Positions 44,820 to 55,519 of a DNA stretch of 64,000 bases are shown piece by piece (position 1 is the first letter of the stretch; every line of letters starts with the position of its first letter). Source of the DNA: Malaya genurostris (taxonomy: Eukaryota; Arthropoda; Insecta; Diptera; Culicidae); contig NC_080571.1 of NCBI RefSeq assembly GCF_030247185.1, positions 105,545,128-105,609,127 of the forward strand, in the 5' to 3' direction. Both the position numbers and the translations under genes were made by a program. The notes beneath the pieces were generated by a model, which worked only from the letters and a program-made list of their open reading frames with translations, was not told the DNA's origin and ran no database searches.

Positions 44820-45309
44820 ATCAGATTTTGGTGTTACTATTAGCTTTTAGAATGAAGATGGCGTCGAAAAACAATTGTGTGCGGTCGCAATGAAAATCGG
44901 GCTCTGTCAGTAAGGAAACTTGCAGAGTTTCGTTATCCTGCAAGTCCGTAACATTCTTAAATCTTTCGATACTCATATGGCAGCATCCAGGGAGGCTGAG
45001 GGCGGAACAAAGACAGATCACGGGAACCACCAGAACGGCGCTAAGGTGATGCAAATATTACAGAAGAGACCATCGGTACGTACTGTGGCCAGAAAAATAA
45101 AAATTTCTTTAACTTGCTTGTATATGTATAGAACCGCAACGATAAACAGAATGCGACGGCTAAAACCCGGACTCGAAAGTTGTATCGAAATTGTTTTACT
45201 GCGTGATAATGGACGATGAAACTTATGCACTGAAAGACTTTAAGCAAGTTTCCAAAAAAAATTCGTTCGGCAGGCAATTTACAGCTGTGGTCGAACAAGC
45301 CAAAGTTTC
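44820..45309 (+). pseudogene. DD37E relic (left part), split by LINE copy C
   Basis: Decayed frames end with VIMDDETYALKDFKQVSKKN (first catalytic Asp, near 45207). After copy C the relic resumes at 50017-50110 with YHFYAALTPPC, which recalls the LPFYKKHNTPPLFWPDLA segment of the 27655 relic. The target duplication of copy C (45310-45322) lies inside it. Confidence 0.75.
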
Positions 45310-45617
45310 AACACTCCCGAAACAGTCGGTGTTGAACAGTCGTTCGCACCGCACGCGTATAGCTCTTGGCTCCTGGAATTTTTTTCTGGCTACCTAGAGT
45401 TTCATTGATTCAAGGCTTCAGTCTTTTTCAAGGCTACCTGAATCACTAACTAAGTGACTAAGTGATACAAAGAGTGATATTAGAGTGACTAAGTGATACA
45501 AAGAGTGATATTAGAGTGACTAAGAAATTAATCAGCCTTTTTTAAGGCTAGCTAGGAGTCTAATCGAAGACTAATTTAGCCTAGTTAATTTAATTTAAAA
45601 TTTCATTAATTTCAAAA

Positions 45618-47108
45618 ATGCCTGCGTCCAACCGGAAAGGCAACAAGCCTAAGGCTAAAAATAATTCAATACGGAATAAATCACAATCCGTTATTCAACA
45701 TTTTTCTAATAACATTCACGATCTTATAGAATCTGAATGTAAAAATAAAAGACAACGGACGGATTTCCCTTCCGTTGATCCTATGCCGTCTAACAATATT
45801 TACGAGATTCTTCCTGAATCCGATTGTAGCGACATAGAAGAAAATTCTTCAAAAATTCCCAAAATGGACGCTTGTCGTTCTGGGAAGAAACATCAATCTA
45901 TGCCACCAGTGACGGTGATGATTTCCGACTTCAAAGCATTCCGTACTGAGCTTTCTACTTTTCTCCCGGAAGTAAAAGTCTCATTTCAAATCGGACGAAG
46001 AGGAGAATGTCGAGTCTTGGTGGATGGATTGGAAGATTACGAACGTCTTATTCGATATTTGTCCGAAAAACTTCATAAATTTTATTCATATGATATAAAA
46101 TCAGACAGACCCTTCAAGGCTGTCTTGAAAGGATTATCAAATGATCAAAGTATTGATGAAATTAAAAATGAAATAAAAGAATTGCTTGGTTTTGCCCCTT
46201 CCCAAGTAATACTTATGAAAAAAAGAGCGAATGGTACTTCTAAACCACGCTCTGGAATTTCCCATGAACTTTACCTAATACACTTCAATCGAAGTGATGT
46301 AAACAATTTGAAAACTTTAGAAAAAGTACGTTTCATTTCCCACATTAAAATTCATTGGGAACATTATAAACGGCATAATCGTATTGCAAACTTAACGCAA
46401 TGTCGTCGTTGCCAAGGCTTCGGCCATGGAACCAAAAATTGTCATATGGATATACGGTGTTTGAATTGTGGTAAATCGCATTCGAAAGACGTTTGTCCAA
46501 TGAATGAAACCACTGATAAATTTTCATGTTCAAATTGCAATGGAAATCATAAATCCAATTATTTGAAATGTCCTGTCAGGGAAAAAATTTTAAACGCTCG
46601 TTCGCTTAGACAACAAGTCAAATCAACGACCTTAAATTTACAGAACATACCTGAAAATTCTTCTAAGGCACCTGCCAATTCGTCTTCTAACGAAAACAAT
46701 TTATTGACAGGTAGATCGACCTCGTCATCATCTTCTTCTAATGTCAGTTATGCTGGTATATTAGGTAGAAATCTATCTCCTATTTCTTCTAATGTAAATA
46801 ATCAAAACACAGGACCGCCTTGCAGTTCTTCTTCTAACGAAAACAATTTATTAATAGGTAGACCGGCCAAATCATCTTCTTCTAATGGCAGTCTACCTAC
46901 AAATATTCCTTCAATGCCATTCGCTTCTTTAAATGAAGTCGATTTAGGCGATATAACTGAAAATAAAATGATCTACCTACAAGATCAACTTTTTCAAATG
47001 ATCATCCAAATGAATTCGACTTCATCACTTTTTGAAGCATTTCAAATCGGATGGAAATTTGCAAATAATATTATAATGAATTTAAAATTTAACAGTGATG
47101 TTAAATAA
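45618..47108 (+). CDS. copy C ORF1, Gag-like nucleic-acid-binding protein (intact)
   Basis: 496 codons. Expected to bind LINE RNA in a ribonucleoprotein. A basic N-terminus (MPASNRKGNKPKAKNN) is followed by a middle domain (about 95-255: VTVMISDFKAFRTELSTFLP, FKAVLKGLSNDQSIDEIKNE, ELYLIHFNRSD). Three CCHC knuckles at about residues 262-319 are CRRCQGFGHGTKNC, CLNCGKSHSKDVC and CSNCNGNHKSNYLKC. The tail is Ser/Asn-rich (SSSNENNLLTGR repeated). The stop TAA at 47106-47108 lies downstream of the ORF2 ATG. Confidence 0.95.
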   Translation: MPASNRKGNKPKAKNNSIRNKSQSVIQHFSNNIHDLIESECKNKRQRTDFPSVDPMPSNNIYEILPESDCSDIEENSSKIPKMDACRSGKKHQSMPPVTVMISDFKAFRTELSTFLPEVKVSFQIGRRGECRVLVDGLEDYERLIRYLSEKLHKFYSYDIKSDRPFKAVLKGLSNDQSIDEIKNEIKELLGFAPSQVILMKKRANGTSKPRSGISHELYLIHFNRSDVNNLKTLEKVRFISHIKIHWEHYKRHNRIANLTQCRRCQGFGHGTKNCHMDIRCLNCGKSHSKDVCPMNETTDKFSCSNCNGNHKSNYLKCPVREKILNARSLRQQVKSTTLNLQNIPENSSKAPANSSSNENNLLTGRSTSSSSSSNVSYAGILGRNLSPISSNVNNQNTGPPCSSSSNENNLLIGRPAKSSSSNGSLPTNIPSMPFASLNEVDLGDITENKMIYLQDQLFQMIIQMNSTSSLFEAFQIGWKFANNIIMNLKFNSDVK

Positions 47109-49749
47109 TTATTTGAATATTTTAAATTGGAATGCTCGATCTTTGAAATCGAGTGAAGATGAATTTTATAATTTTCTCAAAGTTTGCAAAATTCATATTG
47201 CCATTGTGACAGAAACTTTTCTTAAAGCAAATGTAAAATTGAAAAGTAATCCACATTATGTGGTTCATCGATTTGACAGGTTTACTGGAATTGGTGGTGG
47301 AGTTGCCATTTTTGTCCAACGGCAAATTAAACATCGAATTTTACCTTCTTTCAATACTAAAGTTATTGAAAGCTTGGGAATCGAAGTTGAAACCATTCAT
47401 GGAATTTATTTCATCGCTGGAGCATATTTGCCATTCCAATGCACCGGCGAACAATTAAATTTCTTTAAAGGCGATTTGCAAAAACTTACAAGATATCGAT
47501 CGAAATTTTTCGTAATAGGGGACTTAAATGCTAAGCATGTCCAGTGGAATTGTAGGCAAAATAACAGTAATGGTAAAATACTTCATAATCAACTCTCAGC
47601 TGGTTACTTTACAGTTCTTCATCCCAGTAATCCTACTTGTTTCTCTTCCGTGAAAAACCCGTCTACAATTGATCTGGTTCTAACAGATCAAAGTCACATT
47701 TGTAGTGAACCGATTACTCATGCTGATTTTGACTCAGATCATCTTCCTGTAACATTCAGACTTTCCAACGAAGCTATAATTAATCCAATTAGTTCTATTT
47801 TCAACTATCATAGAGCTAATTGGTTGGATTACAGATCTCACATTGAAAATCATGTGGATCATGAAACTATTTTAGAAAATTCTGCGGACATCGACACAGC
47901 AATTGATAATTTGAATCATTATATTATCGAAGCTAGAAATCTTTCAGTTCCCAAAGCTCAAACTAAATTAAATTCTCCTATCATCGATGACAATCTTCAA
48001 CTGCTCATTCGGTTGAAGAATGTTCGTCGACGACAATATCAACGTTCTCGTGATCCTGCTATGAAAAACATAGTTAAGGATTTACAAAAAGAAATTAAAC
48101 ATAGATTTACTCTTTTGCGAAATGAAAATTTCGCTAAAGAAGTTGAACAAATTAAACCATATTCTAAACCTTTCTGGAAACTTTCTAAGGTTCTTAAGAA
48201 ACCTCAGAAATCAATTCCTGCTCTCAAGGAAGGAAATCAAATACTTCTTACAAATGGTGAAAAAGCTCAAAAGCTAGCTCAGCAGTTCGAGAGTGTCCAC
48301 AATTTTAATTTAAACGTTGTGAGTCCTATTGAAAATGAAGTCTCACTGAAGTATGATCATATTTCAACCCAAGTGTTATCACACGATGACATTATTGAGA
48401 CGAATTTTGATGAAATTAAATCAATTATTAGGAAACTCAAAAACATGAAGGCTCCTGGTAATGATGGAATTTTTAATATTCTTATTAAAAATCTTCCCGA
48501 TGTTGCCTTGAGACTCCTGGTTAAAATTTTCAACAAGTGTTTTTCATTAGCTTACTTCCCAAAAAGATGGAAAAACGCTAAAGTAATTCCTATCCTAAAA
48601 CCTGATAAAAACCCAGCAGAAACATCAAGTTATCGCCCAATTAGCTTACTTTCTTCTATCAGTAAACTTTTTGAAAAAATTATCTTGTTAAGAATGATGA
48701 CTCATATAAATGAGAATTCAATTTTTTTACCAGAGCAGTTTGGATTTCGTCATGAACATTCAACTACTCATCAACTTGTCAGAGTAACGAACATGATAAA
48801 ATCAAATAAATCTTCTGGGTTATCCACTGGAGTTGCTCTTCTAGACATAGAAAAAGCATTCGACAGTGTTTGGCACAAAGGTTTAATAGCAAAAATGTCT
48901 GATTTCCAGTTTCCTATTTATTTGATCAAAATGATTCAAAATTATTTAACTGATCGTACTCTTCAGGTTAGCTATCAGAATTGTAAATCTGAATTGCTAC
49001 CCGTACGAGCCGGTGTTCCGCAGGGTTCGAGTGTAGCTCCAATCTTGTATAATATTTTCACTTCTGATCTTCCAAATCTACCCGTTGGTTGTCAGAAATC
49101 GCTATTCTGTGACGACACAAGTCTGTTAGCCACAGGTAGAAATCTAAGAGTGATCTGCAGTCGCCTACAAAGAAGTTTAAATATTTTCAGTGATTATCTG
49201 TCAAAATGGAAAATTAAACCAAATGCAGCAAAAACGCAATTAATTATCTTTCCTCACAAGCCAAGAGCTTCTTTTCTTAAACCAAACAATAATCACATTC
49301 TCAAATTGAATGGCTTGGAATTGACATGGTCTGATCAAGCTAAATACTTAGGTTTAACGTATGACAAAAAACTCACTTTCAAGGATCACATTGAAGGAAT
49401 CCAGGCAAAGTGTAATAAATATATTAAATGTTTATATCCTCTTATAAACAGAAATTCTAAGCTCTGTCTAAAAAACAAATTGTTAATTTATAAACAAATT
49501 TTCAGACCAGCCATGCTTTATGCGGTACCAATTTGGTCAAGCTGTTGTTCCACCAGGAAGAAAACGCTTCAAAGGATTCAGAATAAAATTCTGAAAATGA
49601 TTCTGAAGCGTCCTCCCTGGTTTAGTACAAATGAGTTACACAGACTCACAAATATAGAACCATTAGATGTAATGTCACATAATATTATAAGCAAATTCCG
49701 ACAAAAATCGATGCAATCTTCAATTGAATCGATTCGCTCTCTGTATTAG
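47098..49749 (+). CDS. copy C ORF2, endonuclease-reverse transcriptase (intact)
   Basis: 883 codons from ATG 47098, which sits inside the last codons of ORF1 (11-nt overlap ATGTTAAATAA). Endonuclease at about residues 1-225: NILNWNARSLKSSEDEF, TETFLKANV, GDLNAKHVQWN, SDHLPVTF. RT at about 440-720: RPISLLSSISKLFEKI, LDIEKAFDSVW, RAGVPQGSSVAPIL, catalytic FCDD. The C-terminal thumb ends QSSIESIRSLY. No RNase H. All catalytic residues I can recognise are present. Confidence 0.96.
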   Translation: MLNNYLNILNWNARSLKSSEDEFYNFLKVCKIHIAIVTETFLKANVKLKSNPHYVVHRFDRFTGIGGGVAIFVQRQIKHRILPSFNTKVIESLGIEVETIHGIYFIAGAYLPFQCTGEQLNFFKGDLQKLTRYRSKFFVIGDLNAKHVQWNCRQNNSNGKILHNQLSAGYFTVLHPSNPTCFSSVKNPSTIDLVLTDQSHICSEPITHADFDSDHLPVTFRLSNEAIINPISSIFNYHRANWLDYRSHIENHVDHETILENSADIDTAIDNLNHYIIEARNLSVPKAQTKLNSPIIDDNLQLLIRLKNVRRRQYQRSRDPAMKNIVKDLQKEIKHRFTLLRNENFAKEVEQIKPYSKPFWKLSKVLKKPQKSIPALKEGNQILLTNGEKAQKLAQQFESVHNFNLNVVSPIENEVSLKYDHISTQVLSHDDIIETNFDEIKSIIRKLKNMKAPGNDGIFNILIKNLPDVALRLLVKIFNKCFSLAYFPKRWKNAKVIPILKPDKNPAETSSYRPISLLSSISKLFEKIILLRMMTHINENSIFLPEQFGFRHEHSTTHQLVRVTNMIKSNKSSGLSTGVALLDIEKAFDSVWHKGLIAKMSDFQFPIYLIKMIQNYLTDRTLQVSYQNCKSELLPVRAGVPQGSSVAPILYNIFTSDLPNLPVGCQKSLFCDDTSLLATGRNLRVICSRLQRSLNIFSDYLSKWKIKPNAAKTQLIIFPHKPRASFLKPNNNHILKLNGLELTWSDQAKYLGLTYDKKLTFKDHIEGIQAKCNKYIKCLYPLINRNSKLCLKNKLLIYKQIFRPAMLYAVPIWSSCCSTRKKTLQRIQNKILKMILKRPPWFSTNELHRLTNIEPLDVMSHNIISKFRQKSMQSSIESIRSLY

Positions 49750-49965
49750 TTAGTAAGTTAGTATATAAGTTCCTTTTCCCCATTACACAATACAAGTAGG
49801 TTTAGAATTTTCCCTACACAAAAATCTCAGAATTGCGGAAGCAAATGATGTCTTCATGGTAATAACCAAATCATATATATATAACAGGGCTGAAAAGTCA
49901 CCACTTGTGGCTGAACACCCAATTTAAATCTTAATAATTTAATTTTAACTCATATTCCAATAAAT

Positions 49966-50003
<38 letters not shown>

Positions 50004-50183
50004 AACACTCCCGAAACCGTAAAAAAGGAAATTTACAGTGAAGAAAGCTTCTCTTTGAGCATTGATTGTTACCATTTCTACGCAGCCCTAACGCCCCCTT
50101 GCTAGTCTGGCCTGGTCAGAAAATGATAGATTCTCCCGAATTTCTATAAGTGTGCATCTCCGAGTCAATAATGGTAAAAACTA

Positions 50184-50783
50184 ACACATGGATCAATAAG
50201 TCCCGAGACTAAAGCAGAAATGGCGCTCGTAGTAAACCAGTAACCACGTCTTTCTAGAGTACTAACTTTTGCTTGAAACGGGTTAAAATTTTAAGTCGAT
50301 CCAACCAGAAACAGCTGAGTTATCAAGGTTGGAGTAAAGTCGTTTTGTAGTTTGTTTAAAAATGGAAAAAACCGATTTTCTTGTTTTGATAAAACATTTG
50401 TCGGTGGTTCGCCGAGTTTAAACGTGGTCGTACCGACACAAATGACGAGGAACGCTCGGGTAGACCTGTGGAATTATAATGAAAGATCGTAAAGTGAAGC
50501 TCCGTGAGATTGCTGAGATGACACAGATATCATATGGAAGTGTATTTACTATCCTTCATGGAAAATTGAGCATGAAAAAGGTTTTTTCCAAGTGGGTGCC
50601 GCGATTGCTTTCGATGGAACAAAAACAGCAACGAGTCGATGATTCAGAAAGCAGTTCATCGAAAAAAAAAAACGTTGGAACCATTGTATTACCCTAAAAG
50701 GTGATTATGATAATGAATAAAAAAAAATTTGCAAAAAAAATGTTGTTTCCATTGTTAGTCTCGGGACTTATTGATCCATGTGT
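50184..50783 (+). mobile_element. 600-bp irritans-type mariner deletion derivative
   Basis: TA flanks (50182-50183 and 50784-50785) and about 29 bp of perfect inverted terminus starting ACACATGGATCAATAAGTCC. Inside, MEKTDFLVLIKH (50362), FAEFKRGRTDTNDEERSGRP (50408) and VKLREIAEMTQISYGSVFTI (50493), then FSKWVPRLLSMEQKQQRVDD, are N-terminal mariner transposase blocks. The catalytic domain is wholly deleted. Perfect ends suggest fairly recent mobilisation by an autonomous relative. Confidence 0.93.
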
Positions 50784-50883
50784 TACATCGATGGCAACAG
50801 CAGAAATACCATTAGAATAGAACTTTCCAACAATACTGAGTATTGCCAGCTACTTAATCTATAGAGAAAGTAAATCAACATAC

Positions 50884-51648
50884 CTGATTAGCTCTGGCGG
50901 CAAGATGGAGGGGCGTTTCGCCACGAACTGTCGGTACATCCGGGCTAGCATCGTGCTGCAGCAAATAGATGACAATGTTCATACAACCCATGAAGGAAGC
51001 AACGTGTAACGGTGTCAATCCGCTCTCCGTAGTGGCACTGATGCTGGCTCCATGCTTCAGCAGTAGCTCGACGACTTTTATGCGGTTCTTCTTGCATGCA
51101 ATATGCAGCGGAGTAAACCCGTTCAAGGCCCGTGCGTTGGCGTCGGCGTTACGGTCCAGCAGAAGTTTTGCAACGCGTACATGGCCACAGTGAGCGGCTA
51201 CGTGTAGGGCCGTTAAATAATCCACTGTAACTTCATCGACTGGTGCACGGTGATAAAGCAAAATGCGCGCTGCATCCACGTGCTCCCCCTGGGCAGCCAT
51301 ATGCAGCGGAGCAAGTCCATTCTTCGTTTTGGCGCTGATGGGAGCTCCTCGCTCCAACAACATATCAACGACCTGTTCATGACCGGATCGTGCGGCACAA
51401 TGCAGTGGAGTTAGCCCATCACGGGTCTTGCTTTCAATGCTAGCCCCTTTTTCAAGCAACAGAGCGACCATGTTGGTCTTGCCCCACTTAGCAGCTACAT
51501 GTAGCGGACTGATGTTGTGCTTGGCAGCGTAGTTGACATCTGCTCCCTTCTGGATCAACAGATTAGCCATAGCTTCATTACCGTAATGGGAAGCAATGTG
51601 TAACGGCGTGAAACCGGACTTAGATGTAACATCCGGATTGTGATCATT
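50884..51648 (-). CDS. Ank2: ankyrin exon: ANK repeats (second block)
   Basis: 255 codons, phase 0 at both ends. Acceptor CTCTAG (51649-51650), donor CAG|GTATGT (50884/50883). It opens NDHNPDVTSKSGFTPLHIAS and runs through about eight ANK repeats (ISPLHVAAKWGKTNMVALLL, LTPLHCAARSGHEQVVDMLL, FTPLHIACKKNRIKVVELLL) to GETPLHLAARANQ. The next exon (TDIIRILL) is 18.9 kb away, across the LINE cluster. Confidence 0.96.
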
Positions 51649-51717
51649 CTAGAGAAACGAAAGAAAATGTTGCTTTTAAATTACTACCCCCTTTGTATTA
51701 ACCAATCAACAACCAAC

Positions 51718-52170
51718 CTCCAACAGAAGCGTAGCCGCCTTAACGTCATCTTTCTTGGCAGCAATATGAAGAGCTGGTAAGCGAACCTTTCCACGGGTGT
51801 CACTTTCCAGTAACACCGCCACAACCTTGTCGTGGCCCTGCTGCATCGCTACGGCCAAAGGCGTAAAGCCGTCCTCAGTAGCCAGACTCTGGTTTGCTCC
51901 GTTGGATAGCAGCAACCGTACGACCGAGTCATGATTTTCCTGTGCTGCCATGTACAGTGGCGTAAAGCCATTCTGCGATTGTACATTGACAGAGGCATTG
52001 CTCTGAATCAACAGTTTGACTACTTCCTCTTGACCGGCTAGCGAAGCGATATGCAGTGCGGTGTTGCCTTTCTTAGTGGCCGCATCCACGATCGCTCCGC
52101 GAGCCAGCAACTCCGACACCACGGACACATGCCCATCCTTCGAGGCCAGATGGAGTGCGTTTAAGCCATT
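51718..52170 (-). CDS. Ank2: ankyrin exon: ANK repeats (first block)
   Basis: 151 codons, phase 0. Acceptor TTTTCCAG (52171), donor GAG|GTTGGT (51718/51717). NGLNALHLASKDGHVSVVSE, NTALHIASLAGQEEVVKLLI, FTPLYMAAQENHDSVVRLLL, FTPLAVAMQQGHDKVVAVLL and LPALHIAAKKDDVKAATLLL. The NGLNALHLASKDG and ENHDSVVRLLL wording is near-invariant among ankyrins. Sequence further upstream in the same frame (52171-52362) is intron, not protein. Confidence 0.96.
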
Positions 52171-52870
52171 CTGGAAAAAATAAAAGAAAAAGTGCAAATA
52201 AAAAACCGGGTCATGAAGGCGTGTCTCACTAGAATACATATATATCAATTTCACTCCACGCTTGTCTTTTTGCCGTTCCGGCAACAATTCGGATTCCTTC
52301 AGTTCGGGTTGATTGACGTGACGCCGTATACAAAAGGGGCTTTCACTTTCGTTTTCGAACAAACTATAACCTAGCTCTTTGCAAACTGCCGTAGTCTTGC
52401 CGTACGGATACCGGCTGTGGCTTCGGGCATTCGAACATGGACGTCGTGCGCATGTCTCTGCCGAACCATAACCGTGCTAGATGGAGTCATGCGTATTGCC
52501 ATTTCCGCAAGGAAGCATAAATCTTTTTGAACTGTCAGACGAATATCTATTCATTATTCATAAGTGATTAGCGCGATCAATTGAGGTTCGTTGACATTTG
52601 ACAAACAGACTGGGTCTGCAGGCTAATGGTACTGACATCTTCCATCATCCTGACATTCATAAGGTAGCACGAACTTTTTTTTTACATCGTCCTATCGAAG
52701 CAATGAACTGGCGTCTGCAGGTAAACATTACTGACTTCGTAGAACTGTCGTGAAAGCATCGATGTATCGTGGTGGTGACGTCATTTATATAAGGCATCGG
52801 ATATAGTTGCAAAGCATACTACGTTGTATGCGGAACAAATATTTACCAGGAAGATATATTCTTTACTTAC

Positions 52871-52972
52871 CGCGTTGCTAGTATTGATGTCAATATTGTT
52901 TTTAAGATGTTCTAAAACTTTTTCTAGATTGCCTGCTCTAGCTGCGCGAAGAAACGAGGTGTTCCCGTCAGA
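52871..52972 (-). CDS. Ank2: ankyrin exon: N-terminal capping ANK repeat
   Basis: Thirty-four codons between GTTTGCAG (52973) and GCG|GTAAGT (52870): SDGNTSFLRAARAGNLEKVL, then EHLKNNIDINTSNA. Phase 0 to NGLNALHL of the next exon. This is the first ankyrin repeat of the solenoid. The start-codon exon must lie at higher coordinates and was not found. Confidence 0.94.
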
Positions 52973-53639
52973 CTGCAAACAAAGAAAAAAAATGAATCGA
53001 TTAGTTTGCTTGTTAGACCGTCGTTTTTGAAATGCGATTGTATGTATGTTTTTTTCCTTTGGTTCAGAAATACAGCATAAGTCTTACTACAAATGGTAAC
53101 TTGCATAGTCAGAATATTGACAAATTCGTTGCACCTTTTAAATGGTTCGTTGAGCACAAATTCAGAGTTCAGTTTTCAATGTCAAAAATTATTTTTCATA
53201 TCACGAAGCGGTTTTTTGGTTACATTTGTTTTTAGAATCATGCTGAGTATGAAAAAACGACGCTCGGTACCTCATAAATCAGGATTTTTAAGTCAACATT
53301 TAGAATGAATATTATGGTGCTAATGTTCCTTCTAATTTCCGTACAATATTGGAGTTCGATGCAATTACACAGAAGAATGTAAAAAAATACATGAAAATGT
53401 GTTTTGGGCGAATTGTTTTGAATTTTTGACCTCTGGGAGCCGCGCATGTTGATTTAGATGAAAATTCGAAAGGAGTAAAGCAAAGATTGTTATCGGAAAA
53501 AATACAACCTTTTCTTCTGTGAATAACTTTTTATTATATGTGTAAGAATTGATGAATTTTTTGGCAAAACTGATTTAGGACGTAATGTTTACTTGTGCGG
53601 AATTTTGTTACAATCCGACAAGTGGTTATCGAAATGGCT
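52973..53639. other. intron or upstream sequence, no feature
   Basis: No ATG exon compatible with the ankyrin N-terminus could be recognised. AT-rich. Confidence 0.45.
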
Positions 53640-54310
53640 TCTAAACCAGTGCTTCAACAAAAAAATATGGGCGCGGTCGTGAAAGTCTGGATCAGTCCCA
53701 AAGGTGGATCGCAAAACAGTTGAAAATCGTCGATTCAATCGTTTCACATGAGGTAATATCGTTCAATGAGGCCCAGCCGATCTAGCGAAAGGAAAGCGAA
53801 GCATCCTTGCTGAGAAGGTAATTTCTTCCGTCTGGTTCGTCTAGGAGACAATTAAGCGGGCCGGGCTTTATGAATTCAAGATAAGGAAGTCACCTAACCG
53901 AACCGATAAACATATGATCAAATCCTGCACCAAGAAGCTTAACCGCGAGGGGTAGGGGCAGCAGAAGTACATTGTAATGGTCGCCGTAGTGTAGATTACA
54001 TTGGTCGCCAGGTAAATCCGCGGTCTGGAGATTTTAGCCGGAAAGTTCTGCCTGGATGACGGCGAAGTCCCGGAAGAGGAAGGTCCAATTTTCCAATAAG
54101 TTCAGGTGCGCAAATGTACATAACGACAAGCACTATCAACGGCACTTTTCCTCCGAATCCACTTCTTCGATCGGATCTGGCATCGAGCCTTTACGCGAAA
54201 CCAGTGATGGTGATGTGTCTTTTTGTGCCAAAGAAAGTACGACAGGGTTTTGAAGAACGCGTGCAAGAAGAAAGGTGGCGCAAATGTTTCACAGGATTCG
54301 ATGAATAGCG
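53640..54310 (+). pseudogene. DD37E transposase relic, heavily decayed
   Basis: Disjoint frames: WIAKQLKIVDSIVSHE (53710), PNRTDKHMIKSCTKKLNREG (53895), LDDGEVPEEEG at the site of the first Asp (54053), and RSDLASSLYAKPV (54165) parallel to the FWPDLAS-YAK block of the other copies. No termini seen. Confidence 0.6.
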
Positions 54311-54366
54311 TTAAGTTTAAGGTGCGTTTAAGCCTACGAGAGAAGGTTGAATGAACCAACATAGCT

Positions 54367-54770
54367 AATACGAGGCACGTCCAGAAATTAAGTAAACTCT
54401 GGTGCTCTCACAGCTGCAGAGAATACTTTTTCGAAACGTTGGTAACACTGCCACGTAACCTGATCGCTTCTCTTCAAAACGAGTCCAATCCAAGGTTAGT
54501 GTGTTGAAAACTTGACGGAGAAGCAACTCTCGCGAAAAATGTGGATCGATCTCCCACCAAGTGCGAAATTCGCTTACTCGTTGCGAAGGGAAAAGTTCCT
54601 GTGAGACGTTTGAAGAATTGAAAAGAGTGATTTAACATAAAAGGAGGGGTATGCTGACGATGAGAGTCTGTTTGCTGCACGACAATGCCATACCTTACAC
54701 GGCCAACGTCACAAAGAAACTCGTGGACTGTGATGGGATCGCTAAAAGTTTCAAAAATGTTTGACTTAAA
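54367..54770 (+). pseudogene. DD34D mariner relic
   Basis: Begins TACGAGGCACGTCCAG, a typical mariner terminus wording. A late frame (54645-54730) reads GMLTMRVCLLHDNAIPYTAN and VTKKLVD, the second catalytic Asp block (HDNA-P-TA). Most of the coding region and the far terminus are gone. Confidence 0.6.
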
Positions 54771-55519
54771 ATGAATTTCTGTTGAACATTTTTGTCTGAT
54801 AGGAATTTTTTTCGAGTACAGTCTTTAGTGATCTGCCTATGGATTGTTCATAAACTAGGTAGAAACTCTAGGTAAAGAGGGGGGTCTACGTTTGTCTACG
54901 AAGAGGTCGCTTAGAATGTCAAAGTAAAGTCATATTTTTTAAATTTTTAAAGAAGCTTTACATCGATGCTCAGCACACCCAGTCACAAACATTTTTCATG
55001 TTCTGTTATTACCCACTTGTACGCGGCGGGCAGATTTCCCCCCAGGCAGATTTGCAACAAGAATTTCGCCTAGCGGTTATTAACGGTTCTTTTCTGTCGG
55101 ATTTTTGCCATACAAGATTGGCAGAACCGTTTTGAATCGGTTCTACATTTTAAGCGTCTTAGTTTTATTTTTTCAATAAAAGATACATATGAAAGGCAAT
55201 AAGTTATTGTCCTTCATATATACTAATCATGGAAAATGTTATTGTCAATAACATTGCTTTCTCACTACCAAACATATTCATATTTCAATCTCATTTACTT
55301 CGTCTCAAAATCGGTTTTTTGTACGTACATGTGGGATTGACGAATATCAAATGTAGTCGAATAAAAAAAAGAAAAAAGAAAGAGGAGGGAAATAAACAAG
55401 ACACGTGCGGCGAGATAATGACGCAATTTTGCCTGGACAATTTTGACAGCAGCCGGAATGCAGCCAGCCTTCTGACGGTTGCCAGAATTCCTCACAAGTG
55501 GGTAACTTAGCTTTACCCT
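54771..55519. other. no recognisable gene
   Basis: Non-coding. An A/G-rich run at 55360-55390 is the only visible feature. Confidence 0.45.

Larger units (their letters stand above)
45323..50003 (+). mobile_element. Juan-like LINE copy C, full-length and intact
   Basis: Flanked by AACACTCCCGAAA (45310-45322 and 50004-50016). It begins CAGTCGGTG, a CAGT start as in many Jockey elements, and ends in an interrupted poly-A run (49974-50003) after AATAAA. The 295-bp 5' UTR carries repeated CAAGGCT/AAGACT words (near 45413-45440 and 45533-45550) and a tandem GTGATATTAGAGTGACTAAG (from 45472). Both ORFs are open. It is the only Juan-like copy with both ends and both ORFs and could be competent for movement. 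Confidence 0.96.

Noticed and set aside
47095..47097. ORF2 start one codon earlier in copies B and C
   Set aside because: That codon is GTG; eukaryotic initiation is far more likely at the ATG right after it. The same applies to the TTG start of I-clade ORF2 at 60452.
52171..52362. Upstream extension of the ANK exon (MFENESESPFCIRRH...)
   Set aside because: A splice acceptor TTTTCCAG ends at 52171 and the ankyrin match begins exactly there.
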